From Chryseobacterium aquifrigidense (GTDB lineage Bacteria; Bacteroidota; Bacteroidia; Flavobacteriales; Weeksellaceae), in NCBI RefSeq assembly GCF_006716485.1, contig NZ_VFPD01000001.1, positions 1,997,314-2,061,313 of the forward strand: 64,000 nucleotides of DNA, read 5' to 3'. Of the stretch, positions 14,717-24,151 are shown in pieces (position 1 is the stretch's first letter; each line of letters opens with the position of its first letter). The position numbers and the translations under genes are program-made. The notes below the pieces were generated by a model that worked only from the letters and a program-made list of their open reading frames with translations, did no database searches and was not told where the DNA came from.

Positions 14717-15739
14717 TTAAAAATCTTTCGCCACCACTACCCATTCATTGGTTACATTTCCAAATGTATTTGCAGCAATAGCAAAAATAGTAATTCTTTT
14801 AAGCCCGGTAATACTGGTTAATTTTACTGCATTACTAACGGTTGGCGTTGATCCTGTCAGAGGTACAGCAGTACCAGCAGAAGCCACAATATATATCGAT
14901 TTACCTATCTGAGATGAGGTGGGTATCGGTAAATTGATAGTTGTTCCGGAAGATCCACACCAGAGAACAGACTCATTTCCCGTTGCATTATAAGTTCCGG
15001 TAGGAATTAGTGATAAAGAAACCGGACCTGCCAACAAATTGTTGAAAGGGACATTTCTGACATCCCCTAAATTATCAATAGTAAGCACATTAGTCCCTGC
15101 AGTAGCCGTCTGCAGACTTGATACCCTTATTGGCAATGCAGAAGCATTAATATCCAGCATTCTTTGCGGCGTGGCTGTACCTATTCCTATCCTGTGATTG
15201 GCTGCATCTACTGAGAGTGTACTACCATCAACGGAAAATGCATTGACCTGATTTCCTGTAAATGAGAGTGTATTAGTCCCCTGTGATACGGTACGGTTAC
15301 TCGTAAGGCTTCCGTTTGTATTATAAATATTCACACCTGCAATTCCTACAGCGCCACCGTCCGTAGGTCGCCATCCGGAATTACTGTATACATACTCCAG
15401 GGCTTTTCCATTGGGAATGGTAACCCCATTCAGTGTAGCTCCAAAACCGCCTGTTGTATTGTTGAAGATGATAAGACGCTGACCTGCATTGGGTGCAACT
15501 GGTGCAGTAATCGTTACTGTGGCAGTGGCCGCTCCCGTAAGCTGTACCTGGCTTACATTAGCTGGTACTGTGACCGCATTACCGGATATAGCTATTGCTG
15601 TTTCACGATTAGTGATTGCTCCGTTTACATCAAGCGTTGTCCCAGGAGTTACAGTATTAACCCCCACATTACCTGCTTGAGCAAAAAGGCCTATGTTTAC
15701 ATAGAGTAAACCAACTAAAATTAGTTTTTTGGGAATCAT
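14717..15739 (-). CDS. Exported repeat protein of unknown function
   Basis: A 340-residue protein with a signal peptide (residues 1-20, ends LFAQA). The mature part is Thr/Ala/Asn/Gly-rich and of beta-strand character. It starts NVGVNTVTPGTTLDVNG and later repeats a related block (HRIGIGTATPQRMLDIN), the pattern GIGT.TP...LDINA typical of Bacteroidota cell-surface and phage-tail-like proteins. A central AGVNIYNTNG ... TVSQGTNTLSF stretch resembles adhesin stalks. No catalytic motif or sorting domain is recognised. It is a single gene with its own terminator. Surface location is likely; adhesion is only a guess. Confidence 0.8.
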   Translation of the reverse strand: MIPKKLILVGLLYVNIGLFAQAGNVGVNTVTPGTTLDVNGAITNRETAIAISGNAVTVPANVSQVQLTGAATATVTITAPVAPNAGQRLIIFNNTTGGFGATLNGVTIPNGKALEYVYSNSGWRPTDGGAVGIAGVNIYNTNGSLTSNRTVSQGTNTLSFTGNQVNAFSVDGSTLSVDAANHRIGIGTATPQRMLDINASALPIRVSSLQTATAGTNVLTIDNLGDVRNVPFNNLLAGPVSLSLIPTGTYNATGNESVLWCGSSGTTINLPIPTSSQIGKSIYIVASAGTAVPLTGSTPTVSNAVKLTSITGLKRITIFAIAANTFGNVTNEWVVVAKDF

Positions 15740-16041
15740 GATAAATAAATTTTTGTTTTTTTGTGTTATTTAGAATTTAGAACAATGAATTTAGAAATCC
15801 ATATTATGACAGTCTATCAGAATCTATTTAAATCCCGTTGAGCGGAAGTTTTAATAAATTCTCAAATATTCTTTCCCTACTTGTGATCTTATAAAAAAAT
15901 ATTTTTCATCCGTAATTGATTGATATAAAGTTACAACTATATAATAAATTATAAAGAAAAATATACCATTATTATCAATTATACGTACTGTCCGAGATCT
16001 GGCTTAGAACTTTCTTTAAATACATATTAACAATAATTTAT
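15740..16041. other. Spacer between exported repeat protein and tRNA-Arg
   Basis: About 300 AT-rich bases; I see no gene or repeat in it. Confidence 0.4.
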
Positions 16042-16081
16042 AAAAAAAGACGGACAAAACATTAAAATGTCTCGTCCGTCT
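16042..16081 (-). terminator. Terminator of the tRNA-Arg transcript
   Basis: Stem AGACGGAC (16049-16056) / GTCCGTCT (16074-16081), with an inner ACATT/AATGT pair, and a T-run on the minus strand (16042-16048). It abuts the tRNA 3' end. Confidence 0.8.
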
Positions 16082-16156
16082 TGGTGACCGCAGAAGGATT
16101 CGAACCCTCACTGTCGGAGCCGAAATCCGAAGTTCTATCCATTAAACTATGCAGCC
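16082..16156 (-). tRNA. tRNA-Arg, anticodon UCG
   Basis: Read on the minus strand the 75 bases fold as a tRNA: acceptor GGCTGCA with TGCGGTC (two G-T pairs), D arm GTTT...GAAC, anticodon stem TCGGA/TCCGA with loop TTTCGGC (anticodon TCG), T arm AGGGTTCGAATCCTT, and an encoded CCA end. It decodes CGA and related CGN arginine codons. No integrase or direct repeat is seen at its 3' end, so it is not an obvious integration site. Confidence 0.96.
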
Positions 16157-16226
16157 GTATTCATAAGTTATGAATGATAAGTACTGAGTAATACCTGATT
16201 ACTTACCATTCATTGTCTTTTATGTT

Positions 16227-17990
16227 TTAGAAAGTAATTTTCACACCTCCCAGAATCTGTGCACCCAGGACTTTATATCCTTTGTAAGTCTGGTATTTTG
16301 AGCTCAGAAGATTATTTCCGAGTGCGAAAATACTGAAATTTTTGTGAATTTTATACTCTGCAGAAAGATTTAAATCAGCATAACCGCCAACTTTATCATT
16401 TGTATTCTCTGTAGACTGGAAGATTACATTTGGAGCGCCTACGCCTTCGATTGCATAAGAGTTTGTTGTTCTGTCACTTGCAAAGATTCCTTTAAATCCT
16501 AACAATAGCTTTTTGTCAAGCATGGTATATTTTGCCCCGATGCTCGCATTGAACAAAGGAACGTTATAAATATTGTCATAATTCTTAAGATCGTACTTGG
16601 TGAACCTTAATTCTCCATCTAAAATCAGGTTTGCCAATGGAAAATACTGTATACTACCTTTAATATCGCTTACATTTCCATCGTCATATACTGCAGAGAA
16701 TGTATTGGCAAAATTGTAAGCAGAGCGGTTAACAGAGGTATTATCAAAAAGCCCGTTAGCCTTAAAGAACATAATATCTCTCATCTTTCCATATCCTGCA
16801 GAGAAGTCATATTTCACTGTTTCATCAATATCCCCTCTCAATCCTACATAAAAATGGTATTTCGTTTCTGTTGGCTTTAAAAACTGGTCAGAAAGGATGA
16901 ATGGATTCGTCTGTAACATGTCTCCGTAGGTGTTTAGTTTAAGACCTCCGTCTACCCCTCCATAGAATTTAAATTCTTGGGCTGCTGCAAACTGAAATTC
17001 TGCCTGCGGGAACCAATAGGTTTTATTGTTTTTCACCTGATCCATCTGCTCATTGGAATTCTTTGCATTCAGGAAAGAGAATGAAGAACCTAATGTCAAA
17101 TAAGAATCTCCTTTTCTGAACGTCACTTTCGGAGTCAGGCTGGTATTGAAGAAATTGGAAGAGTTTTTATCTCTGATGGCAAAATCGGTCTTTACCGCAT
17201 CTAATCCTACTCCAAGGTCAGCATTCAGATTGATTCCTGATTTACCCAGTTCAACAGCATGTTTGGAGAAGTTCGCAAGGATGGAAACCTGGTTTTCCTG
17301 CGCATCAAAATGATCTTTCAGGAATGATGATTTTACCCTTACATCATTTAAGATTTCATTGGAATAAAAATCATAGTAACCGTTTACTTTAAACTGATTT
17401 ACTTTTTGTTTCAGATCAAGCTCTCCGGTAGGCTGCATGGCGTAGATTCCATAATAATTATAGCTGTCTAAACCATATTCAGCATTAAGGTTGAATTTCC
17501 CCTTTTCACCATATGAGTTTAAGAAAGCGCCAATATTAGCAGAAGTCTGCCCGGATTTCCAGTCGTAGTCTTTTTTAAGACCATTAGTGGAAAGAACATG
17601 AACATCTGCTCCTACTTCAAGCTTATTTTCAAGGGTTTTTGAGACGTTTCCGTCTATCAGAATTTTTCCGTAATTACCCATTCCGAACTGGAAGTAGTTA
17701 TTCTGAGCCGTTCCGTCAAATTTCGGAGCTACATCTTCACCCTGAATGGTTGAAGTCTTGAAGTCTGAAACAGCAGGAACATCCGTGATGGTATATTTCA
17801 CGGGAGTCTGTGATTTCTCTTCCGGCGGATAATTTTTAATGGTTTCCACAGAAGTCTTCTTCTTCTCGATCTTCTTCACTTCCGGTTCTCTCTTTTTATT
17901 AAGAACCAGTTTTTCCTCCTTGATCTGGGAAAACGCCACGGACGAAATTCCTAAAAATAATATGGATAATATTTGAATCTTCTTGTTCAT
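16227..17990 (-). CDS. Outer-membrane beta-barrel protein (TonB-receptor-like)
   Basis: A 587-residue exported protein. A signal peptide (residues 1-21, ends AFSQ) is followed by a Lys/Glu/Pro-rich linker (about 25-65) and then alternating amphipathic strands rich in Tyr, Asn, Gly and Phe to a C-terminal GGVKITF ending in Phe, the usual barrel signature. It lacks a recognisable plug with TonB box, so it is shorter than true TonB receptors (usually 650 or more). It is the last gene of an operon after a TPR protein and a lipoprotein (35 bp gap). The trio suggests a cell-envelope complex; substrate unknown. Confidence 0.82.
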   Translation of the reverse strand: MNKKIQILSILFLGISSVAFSQIKEEKLVLNKKREPEVKKIEKKKTSVETIKNYPPEEKSQTPVKYTITDVPAVSDFKTSTIQGEDVAPKFDGTAQNNYFQFGMGNYGKILIDGNVSKTLENKLEVGADVHVLSTNGLKKDYDWKSGQTSANIGAFLNSYGEKGKFNLNAEYGLDSYNYYGIYAMQPTGELDLKQKVNQFKVNGYYDFYSNEILNDVRVKSSFLKDHFDAQENQVSILANFSKHAVELGKSGINLNADLGVGLDAVKTDFAIRDKNSSNFFNTSLTPKVTFRKGDSYLTLGSSFSFLNAKNSNEQMDQVKNNKTYWFPQAEFQFAAAQEFKFYGGVDGGLKLNTYGDMLQTNPFILSDQFLKPTETKYHFYVGLRGDIDETVKYDFSAGYGKMRDIMFFKANGLFDNTSVNRSAYNFANTFSAVYDDGNVSDIKGSIQYFPLANLILDGELRFTKYDLKNYDNIYNVPLFNASIGAKYTMLDKKLLLGFKGIFASDRTTNSYAIEGVGAPNVIFQSTENTNDKVGGYADLNLSAEYKIHKNFSIFALGNNLLSSKYQTYKGYKVLGAQILGGVKITF

Positions 17991-18025
17991 ATTTTCTTTA
18001 TTTGAAAAAAATATATAACGGGTTT

Positions 18026-18520
18026 TTATTTATTGGAAGCGATATAGCTGCCTAATAAAGCTTTCCCTGACTGTTTTGAAAAAGTTCTCCCTAGTCTGAA
18101 TATATTAAACAGCCAGAGGCTTTGATAAACCTGTAGTTTGTATTGATAATTTTTTGTTGTACTGTTCTCAGCTACATCATAACTGTAAGAAATATCATAA
18201 GGAAATCCTGAAGGCAATAATCCGACTGTCAGCATACTTCCAATCATTGGGTTTCCGCAAGGAGGAGTATAGGTTTTCATCGGATGCAGAGTTATTTTTG
18301 CTGCATGGGTACTGTCTTCTACAATTTCATAAATATCAGAATGTTTTAAAATTTTAAATTCTCTTTCAAGATCCTTGTTCATTACAAAAACTTTTTGCTT
18401 TTTGAAATCAGCTTTTGCATGGTTATACTCTTTTGGGTAGGCACTGTACGACGGAATGCAACTCCAGAGAGAAGTGGAAATCAAAAAAGAATATAGGGTA
18501 ATTTTAAACACCTTCTTCAT
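18026..18520 (-). CDS. Putative lipoprotein of the TPR operon
   Basis: A 164-residue exported protein. The signal FLISTSLWSC has a lipobox with Cys21, followed by IPSYSAYPKEY. The rest is a mixed alpha/beta domain with no motif I recognise. Its start is 3 bp from the stop of the TPR gene and its stop 35 bp from the barrel gene, so the three are one transcriptional unit. Placement suggests a periplasmic partner of the barrel or the TPR protein. Function unknown. Confidence 0.75.
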   Translation of the reverse strand: MKKVFKITLYSFLISTSLWSCIPSYSAYPKEYNHAKADFKKQKVFVMNKDLEREFKILKHSDIYEIVEDSTHAAKITLHPMKTYTPPCGNPMIGSMLTVGLLPSGFPYDISYSYDVAENSTTKNYQYKLQVYQSLWLFNIFRLGRTFSKQSGKALLGSYIASNK

Positions 18521-18523
18521 GTA

Positions 18524-21487
18524 TTATTTCTTAATCTGTTTTTTAACTTCTTTAGCTTCAGCTACGATCTCTGGGAAATCTTTGTAATTCGCGATGATCT
18601 GATCACACGTATAACTTGCCTGATAATTATCCTTCAGACCGATATAGTTTTTCGCCATCAATACCAACGCTTTTGCTCCCCAGAATTCTTCTGATGCATA
18701 GTTATTGGCTAGCTTAAAGATCGTCTCATTAGAAGACTTGAACGCTTTCCCTTTGTTCTGATAATATGCCTTTGCATATAAAGCTTCCGCAGCTACAGAA
18801 GTGTTGGATGATTTTTCAAGAGCAACATAGGCAGACTGTGCGTCTTTATCTTTTCCTGAATTCATCAGACTTCTTGCTTTGATCACTTTTGCAGTTTCAA
18901 TAACGGCTGCTGAGTTTTTAGAATTAGCAATGACTGCATTAGCCAGTTTCTCTGCTTCTGAGAAGTTATTTTCTTCTGCATACAGTTTCATCAGCTCTAC
19001 ATTAGCATAATTTTTAATGCTGATATCAGACGAATTTTTAATGCCTTCAAGATACTTTTTGGCTTCTGCCGTATTCCCCTGTGCAATAAAGATTTGAGCT
19101 AAACGAGTTTGTGCATCATCCTGGTAATCATTCTGAATTACAGCAACTTCTTGAAGAACAAGTAAAGCTTTAGTTGAATCATTGGTCTGATAGTAACTTT
19201 CTCCCAATTCATACTTCGCCTGGTACAATCCTTCCCCTGTTGGGTTCTGTGTCAGATACTTTTCGTAGTAAGAAATGGCACTTTTATAATCTTTCTTAGC
19301 AAAGAACTGTTTAGCTGTTGAAAGGTTAATTTCATCTATTTCAGCAGTATCTACATTCACCCCAATATTTCTTGCGAAAGTTTCATACCCTGAAACATCT
19401 CCGTTTTTCGTGAAGATAGGTTTTGCAGCCTGAACCACTTTCTGAGCATAGGCTGTATTTTTATACTGCTCACCCAGAGACTTCAGTTCAGAAAGCGCTT
19501 TATCATTCTGATTCTGGTCTATGTAATTCTGCGCTCTGTAAATTGAGGCATTTGCTATTAAATCTTTATCAGAAGATCCTTTAATTACTTTTCCGAAATA
19601 ATCATTGGAGTTCGCAAAATCATCCTGAGCTGCATACGCTGTTCCTATTTCGTATTGAGCGTCATCAAAATATTCAGAATCCGGATATTTCGATAAAAGG
19701 TTTTTAAGGTTGGTAATCTTCGCCTGAGTATCTCCTTTGAATCCTAAAGCCATTGCTTTCTGATACAAAGTATAATCCGTAGCATCTTCATTCTTATCAT
19801 AGATGGCAATCGCTTCATTCAGATCATTGTTGGCATAATGAATATCCGCAAGACGAAGTTCTGCATCATTTTTAAACTCCGGTTTCGGATTGGTAAGATA
19901 CTGTTTGAAATAAGTAGCAGCCTGATCAAATTTCTTGGATTTAAAATAAGCATATCCTAAATCATAAGGCAGCTGCTGTTTTTCAGGGAAGCTTTCGGTA
20001 AGAAGCTTTTCATAACGAACAATGGCAGAAGGGTAATTTCCTTTCTGGTAATATACCTGTGCCAGCCAGTATAAAGCTCTGCTGTTGAATTCCTTATTGA
20101 TATTAAAGCCAAGACTTCTTAAGAAATATTTCTCCGCTTCATCATAATTTCCTTTGTTGAATTCTTCAGTCCCCAATAAATAAGAAACCTCCTGGTCTAC
20201 TTTGTTGATCTCAGGAGTTGAACTCTGCAATCTGTCAATAGCATTCAGGGTTTCTTTATAGTTTCCGGAATACAGATATGATTTCACCAATAGTGATCTC
20301 ATTTCTGTAGCATTGGCACCATTCTGATTTTCGTTGATATAACTTTGGATCACCGCAGAAGGGCTTTCAAACGGGTTTCCGATATCATAACTTAATTTGG
20401 CATACTGCTCATGAGCCAGCTTTTTCACTTTCGCATCATAATCCATCTGATAAGAAGAACGGAATGCGGAAAGCGCTTCCTGCTTTTTATCAACTGCCAG
20501 ATAAGCATTTCCTAACTGATAGTAAGCATTTTGTGCTAAAGCAGAATTGCTGTTCAGAAGCTGGTTGTAATAAGAAACCGCTTCATCATATTTTTTAAGC
20601 TGTGCAGCGACAAATCCCATCTCATACAAATCGTTTTCGGATGGATTCTGCTGTACGCTAAGATAATCTTTTAAATGTGGGTAAGCAGAACTGTAATCAT
20701 TCTTCATGAAATAACTCTCTCCGATGATCTTATGAACTTCCGCTTTGTAAGAATCTGAAATATTTTCTTTTAACAGCGCATTTCCTTCTGTAATTGCCTG
20801 ATCGTAATTCTTATCATTATAATACATCTGTACATAATAAGGACGTACAAGCTTCGAGAATTTATCCTGATCTTTTATGGAATCAAAATACTGGAAAGCT
20901 TTATCATTCTGTCTGTTGCTGTAATATAAATGCCCCAGCATGTAAGCGATATCTCCTTTTTGAGACTGATCCGCTGATTTATAAGCTTCTTCCAGTGCAT
21001 CAATTGCTCCCTTGGAATCACCCGTCATAAATTTTGCATATCCAAGTTTCAGAATATACTGGGTATTTTCCTCTTTCGAAAGCTGGTACTGATTTACCTT
21101 TTTCAGCGTTTCCAGCGCTTTGTCAAAGTCTTTCTTCGCTAAATAGTAATCTGCCAGCGGAAGATTAGCCTGAGCAAAATAAGCAGAATTAGGATATTCT
21201 TTTATAAAAGCTGTTAACCCTTCTTCAGCATGATTTTTCTGAAGAATCACACCAATTACATTATCAAAAAACTGCGCAGCTTCCTTTTTCGAACGGGACA
21301 AATTCTGATTGTAGAAATATTGTCTTGCATATTCGTATTGTGAAGCGTTATAAATTTTAGTCTGATAAAGGTTTTCGGCTAGATTGAGCCTGTAATTTTC
21401 TTTCTGGGTAAAATATTGGGACTGTTGAGCATCGGAGATTCCGAAATAGATTACAGCAGCCGCTAAAAGTATTTTTTTTGATTTCAT
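18524..21487 (-). CDS. Large exported tetratricopeptide-repeat protein
   Basis: A 987-residue protein with a signal peptide (residues 1-20, ends FGISDA) and TPR repeats along nearly its whole length, seen as recurring A..LG..Y...G....A...Y...L blocks such as NAYYQLGNAYLAVDKKQEAL and AQIFIAQGNTAEAKKYL. TPR solenoids bind partner proteins; exported ones in Bacteroidota often serve outer-membrane assembly, gliding or nutrient-uptake complexes. It is the first gene of a three-gene operon with a lipoprotein and an outer-membrane barrel, 3 bp and 35 bp apart. No enzyme motif is present. Family firm, role unknown. Confidence 0.9.
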   Translation of the reverse strand: MKSKKILLAAAVIYFGISDAQQSQYFTQKENYRLNLAENLYQTKIYNASQYEYARQYFYNQNLSRSKKEAAQFFDNVIGVILQKNHAEEGLTAFIKEYPNSAYFAQANLPLADYYLAKKDFDKALETLKKVNQYQLSKEENTQYILKLGYAKFMTGDSKGAIDALEEAYKSADQSQKGDIAYMLGHLYYSNRQNDKAFQYFDSIKDQDKFSKLVRPYYVQMYYNDKNYDQAITEGNALLKENISDSYKAEVHKIIGESYFMKNDYSSAYPHLKDYLSVQQNPSENDLYEMGFVAAQLKKYDEAVSYYNQLLNSNSALAQNAYYQLGNAYLAVDKKQEALSAFRSSYQMDYDAKVKKLAHEQYAKLSYDIGNPFESPSAVIQSYINENQNGANATEMRSLLVKSYLYSGNYKETLNAIDRLQSSTPEINKVDQEVSYLLGTEEFNKGNYDEAEKYFLRSLGFNINKEFNSRALYWLAQVYYQKGNYPSAIVRYEKLLTESFPEKQQLPYDLGYAYFKSKKFDQAATYFKQYLTNPKPEFKNDAELRLADIHYANNDLNEAIAIYDKNEDATDYTLYQKAMALGFKGDTQAKITNLKNLLSKYPDSEYFDDAQYEIGTAYAAQDDFANSNDYFGKVIKGSSDKDLIANASIYRAQNYIDQNQNDKALSELKSLGEQYKNTAYAQKVVQAAKPIFTKNGDVSGYETFARNIGVNVDTAEIDEINLSTAKQFFAKKDYKSAISYYEKYLTQNPTGEGLYQAKYELGESYYQTNDSTKALLVLQEVAVIQNDYQDDAQTRLAQIFIAQGNTAEAKKYLEGIKNSSDISIKNYANVELMKLYAEENNFSEAEKLANAVIANSKNSAAVIETAKVIKARSLMNSGKDKDAQSAYVALEKSSNTSVAAEALYAKAYYQNKGKAFKSSNETIFKLANNYASEEFWGAKALVLMAKNYIGLKDNYQASYTCDQIIANYKDFPEIVAEAKEVKKQIKK

Positions 21488-21744
21488 TCTTCTTGATATA
21501 AGAAAATTAGTCTAAATAAGTTAACGAAAATATTAAAAACTTATTGTTTAAGCAAGTTTTAACAGCGTTAATGGATGTTAATACTTATTTCATAACAACG
21601 AAAATTTTCTCACTGTACAATGATAAAATTTACTACTTTCGTTTGATAAAATGTAAACAATTTTAATAAACAGTTATCAAAAACGTATTTTAATTTGATA
21701 CTTTTTCAACAGCAGCTAAAAACATACCATAAACACACCATGCC

Positions 21745-23982
21745 ATGAAATTTAAGATTCTTTTAGCATTAATTTTTGTAAACCTTTTGCAGGCACAAAA
21801 ATTTTACTTTCCAAAGACCGCTGTAAATGACTCTGTTATATTGGAAAAACAGATTCCCGGACTTGCTCAGCAGATCATTCCTCAGCTTCAGTCCACAAAG
21901 TATAAACCGGAAAATACGGTTGATCTTATGGATAATCTTTTCCGTTTGCAGATGGTGGCTCAGGATTATAAAAATTCATTGACTTCCCTCTCAGAGAACC
22001 GCAATCTGTTTGCCGATAACAATATGGGTGGATACAGATTTATAGGTCTTGAGTTGTACGCTTTGGCTAAAATGGAACAAAAAGAAACTAATTCTTCCTT
22101 TCCGAATGCCCTTCAGAAAGTATTCAACCAAAAATATGAAAGTCTTCCAGAAAAACTGATTCCAAGGCTTGGGCTAGCTCTTGACGGAGATGTGAATGCA
22201 TCAAGAAAACTGTTGAAGAGTCTGCTGGATAAACAAAAAGACAAGGACAGCATTGATTACAGAACGGCTTTGGCATTATGTAAAAGTTATCTGAACTATA
22301 AAACGTATTCCAACATCAAACCTCAGGTCATGCAGCTGCTGGCTTCCAGAGACAAGGAAAAATTCATTACTGAAACCCAAGATCTTAAGATCAACGGGAA
22401 TACTTTAACGATTACTATTGTTCGTAAAAAGGAGAATACTTCCCCACTTCCTGTTATTTTAACCAATAATATCTACGCTGGTCCTTTTGATGAGTTTTTT
22501 GGAAAGAGAGCGGCTACCTATAATTATGTGGGAGCAGTAGTCAATACCCGGGGTAAAAGAAACAGCAATGACGTGAATAATCCTTTTGAACATGAATCGA
22601 AAGATATTTATGAAGTGATAGACTGGGTAAGCAAACAGCCCTGGTGCAACGGAAAAGTGGGAATGATTGGCGGAAGTTATTTAGGTTTCAGCCAGTGGGC
22701 AGCCGTAAAAAAAGTTCATCCGGCATTAAAGACCATCGTTCCTCAGGTTGCCGTAGGTATCGGGATTGATTATCCTGCTCAGAATAATATTTTTATGAGC
22801 TATATGTTGCAGTGGATTCAGTATGTTACCAATAATAAGTTTACAGATGAGGCTGATTTTGCCAATGCTGTAAAATGGGATTCTATTTATACGAAATGGT
22901 ACAAAAGCGGTAAATCATTCAGATCTTTAGACAAAATAAGCGGAAAGCCGAGCAAAATATTCCAGCGATGGCTGGATCATCCTGGATATGATGAATTTTG
23001 GCAGAAAATGGTTCCTTACAAAGAGGATTTCTCTAAAATTAACATTCCTATTCTGACTACAACGGGATATTATGATGATGATCAGATTGGTGCGCTGTAT
23101 TATTTTAAACAACATCATTTATACAATAAAAATGCAGATCATTATCTGGTTATAGGCCCTTATAATCACGGAGGTGCACAAAGTTTCGGATTTACTTACG
23201 TGAATGGCAACCCTATTGACCCAGTAGCCAGAATAAGTATTGGCGATCTTGCTTTCTCATGGTTTGATTATATCCTGAAAGAAGGTAAGAAGCCGGAAAT
23301 TTTAAAGGACAGAATCAATTTTCAGGTGATGAACACGAATACCTGGAAACATGTTGCTGATCTTGACAAAATGCATAATTCTTCTTTGAAATTCTATCTT
23401 CAGGACAAGAAGAACACTTCTTCAGTATTTAATAAACCTCAAACTAAAAGTTTTACAACTCAAATTGTTGATTTTAAGAACAGAGATCAGAAAGATATTT
23501 ATTATAAGGTCAGCAAAAAAGACAGCATAAAAATGACAAATTCCGTTGCTTTTGAAAGTGAAGTTCTTGACAAGGATATGATCTTAAGTGGAAATCTCTC
23601 TGGTGTATTTAATGTTTCCATCAATAAAAAAGATTTTGATACGGACACTTATCTGTACCAGATTCAGCCGGATGGGAAATCTTCGCTGCTGTCCACTCAT
23701 ATTGTGAGAGCCAGCTATGCAAAAGACAATGAAAAAAGGCAGCTGTTTGAGCCCAATAAAATGGAACAGATCCCCATTAACAACTCTTATGTGATGAGCA
23801 AAAAGATAGAAAAGGGAAGCAAACTTCTACTGTTGGTCGGCGTTAATAAAAATCCCAACTGGCAGATCAATTACGGTACGGGCAAAGATGTAAGTGATGA
23901 AACCATAAAAGATTCCGGGGAACCGCTGGAGGTAAAATGGTACAATGACAGCTATGTGGAGTTACCTGTTTATAATGATTAA
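21745..23982 (+). CDS. Secreted CocE/NonD-type S15 hydrolase, copy 1
   Basis: A 745-residue exported alpha/beta hydrolase. After the signal peptide (residues 1-18, ends LLQAQ) comes an N-terminal helical region of about 200 residues, then the catalytic domain with GMIGGSYLGFSQ (nucleophile S311), the acid near TTTGYYDDDQIGA, and the His in GPYNHGG; the last about 200 residues form the jelly-roll domain of X-Pro dipeptidyl peptidase/CocE proteins. The family cleaves acyl or dipeptidyl groups. A close paralogue follows directly at 24152, and an amino-acid permease gene after it, which points to peptide use. The extended N-terminal region is not in classical CocE. Confidence 0.92.
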   Translation: MKFKILLALIFVNLLQAQKFYFPKTAVNDSVILEKQIPGLAQQIIPQLQSTKYKPENTVDLMDNLFRLQMVAQDYKNSLTSLSENRNLFADNNMGGYRFIGLELYALAKMEQKETNSSFPNALQKVFNQKYESLPEKLIPRLGLALDGDVNASRKLLKSLLDKQKDKDSIDYRTALALCKSYLNYKTYSNIKPQVMQLLASRDKEKFITETQDLKINGNTLTITIVRKKENTSPLPVILTNNIYAGPFDEFFGKRAATYNYVGAVVNTRGKRNSNDVNNPFEHESKDIYEVIDWVSKQPWCNGKVGMIGGSYLGFSQWAAVKKVHPALKTIVPQVAVGIGIDYPAQNNIFMSYMLQWIQYVTNNKFTDEADFANAVKWDSIYTKWYKSGKSFRSLDKISGKPSKIFQRWLDHPGYDEFWQKMVPYKEDFSKINIPILTTTGYYDDDQIGALYYFKQHHLYNKNADHYLVIGPYNHGGAQSFGFTYVNGNPIDPVARISIGDLAFSWFDYILKEGKKPEILKDRINFQVMNTNTWKHVADLDKMHNSSLKFYLQDKKNTSSVFNKPQTKSFTTQIVDFKNRDQKDIYYKVSKKDSIKMTNSVAFESEVLDKDMILSGNLSGVFNVSINKKDFDTDTYLYQIQPDGKSSLLSTHIVRASYAKDNEKRQLFEPNKMEQIPINNSYVMSKKIEKGSKLLLLVGVNKNPNWQINYGTGKDVSDETIKDSGEPLEVKWYNDSYVELPVYND

Positions 23983-24151
23983 AAACCTTTATTTCAGTAA
24001 ATTTCAGCAGGCTTTAAACAACAAAAGGGTTATTTCATCCTTTAATGATAAAAATTCTTAATTTAGTCGGCTAAAAATAACCCATGAGCACTCAATGATC
24101 AGGAACATATTTCGATGTGATGCTTTTTCAGTGGCTCAAAAAATACCATTA

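Noticed and set aside
16082..16156. tRNA-Arg as integration site of a mobile element
   Set aside because: No integrase gene nearby and no duplicate of the tRNA 3' end within the window.
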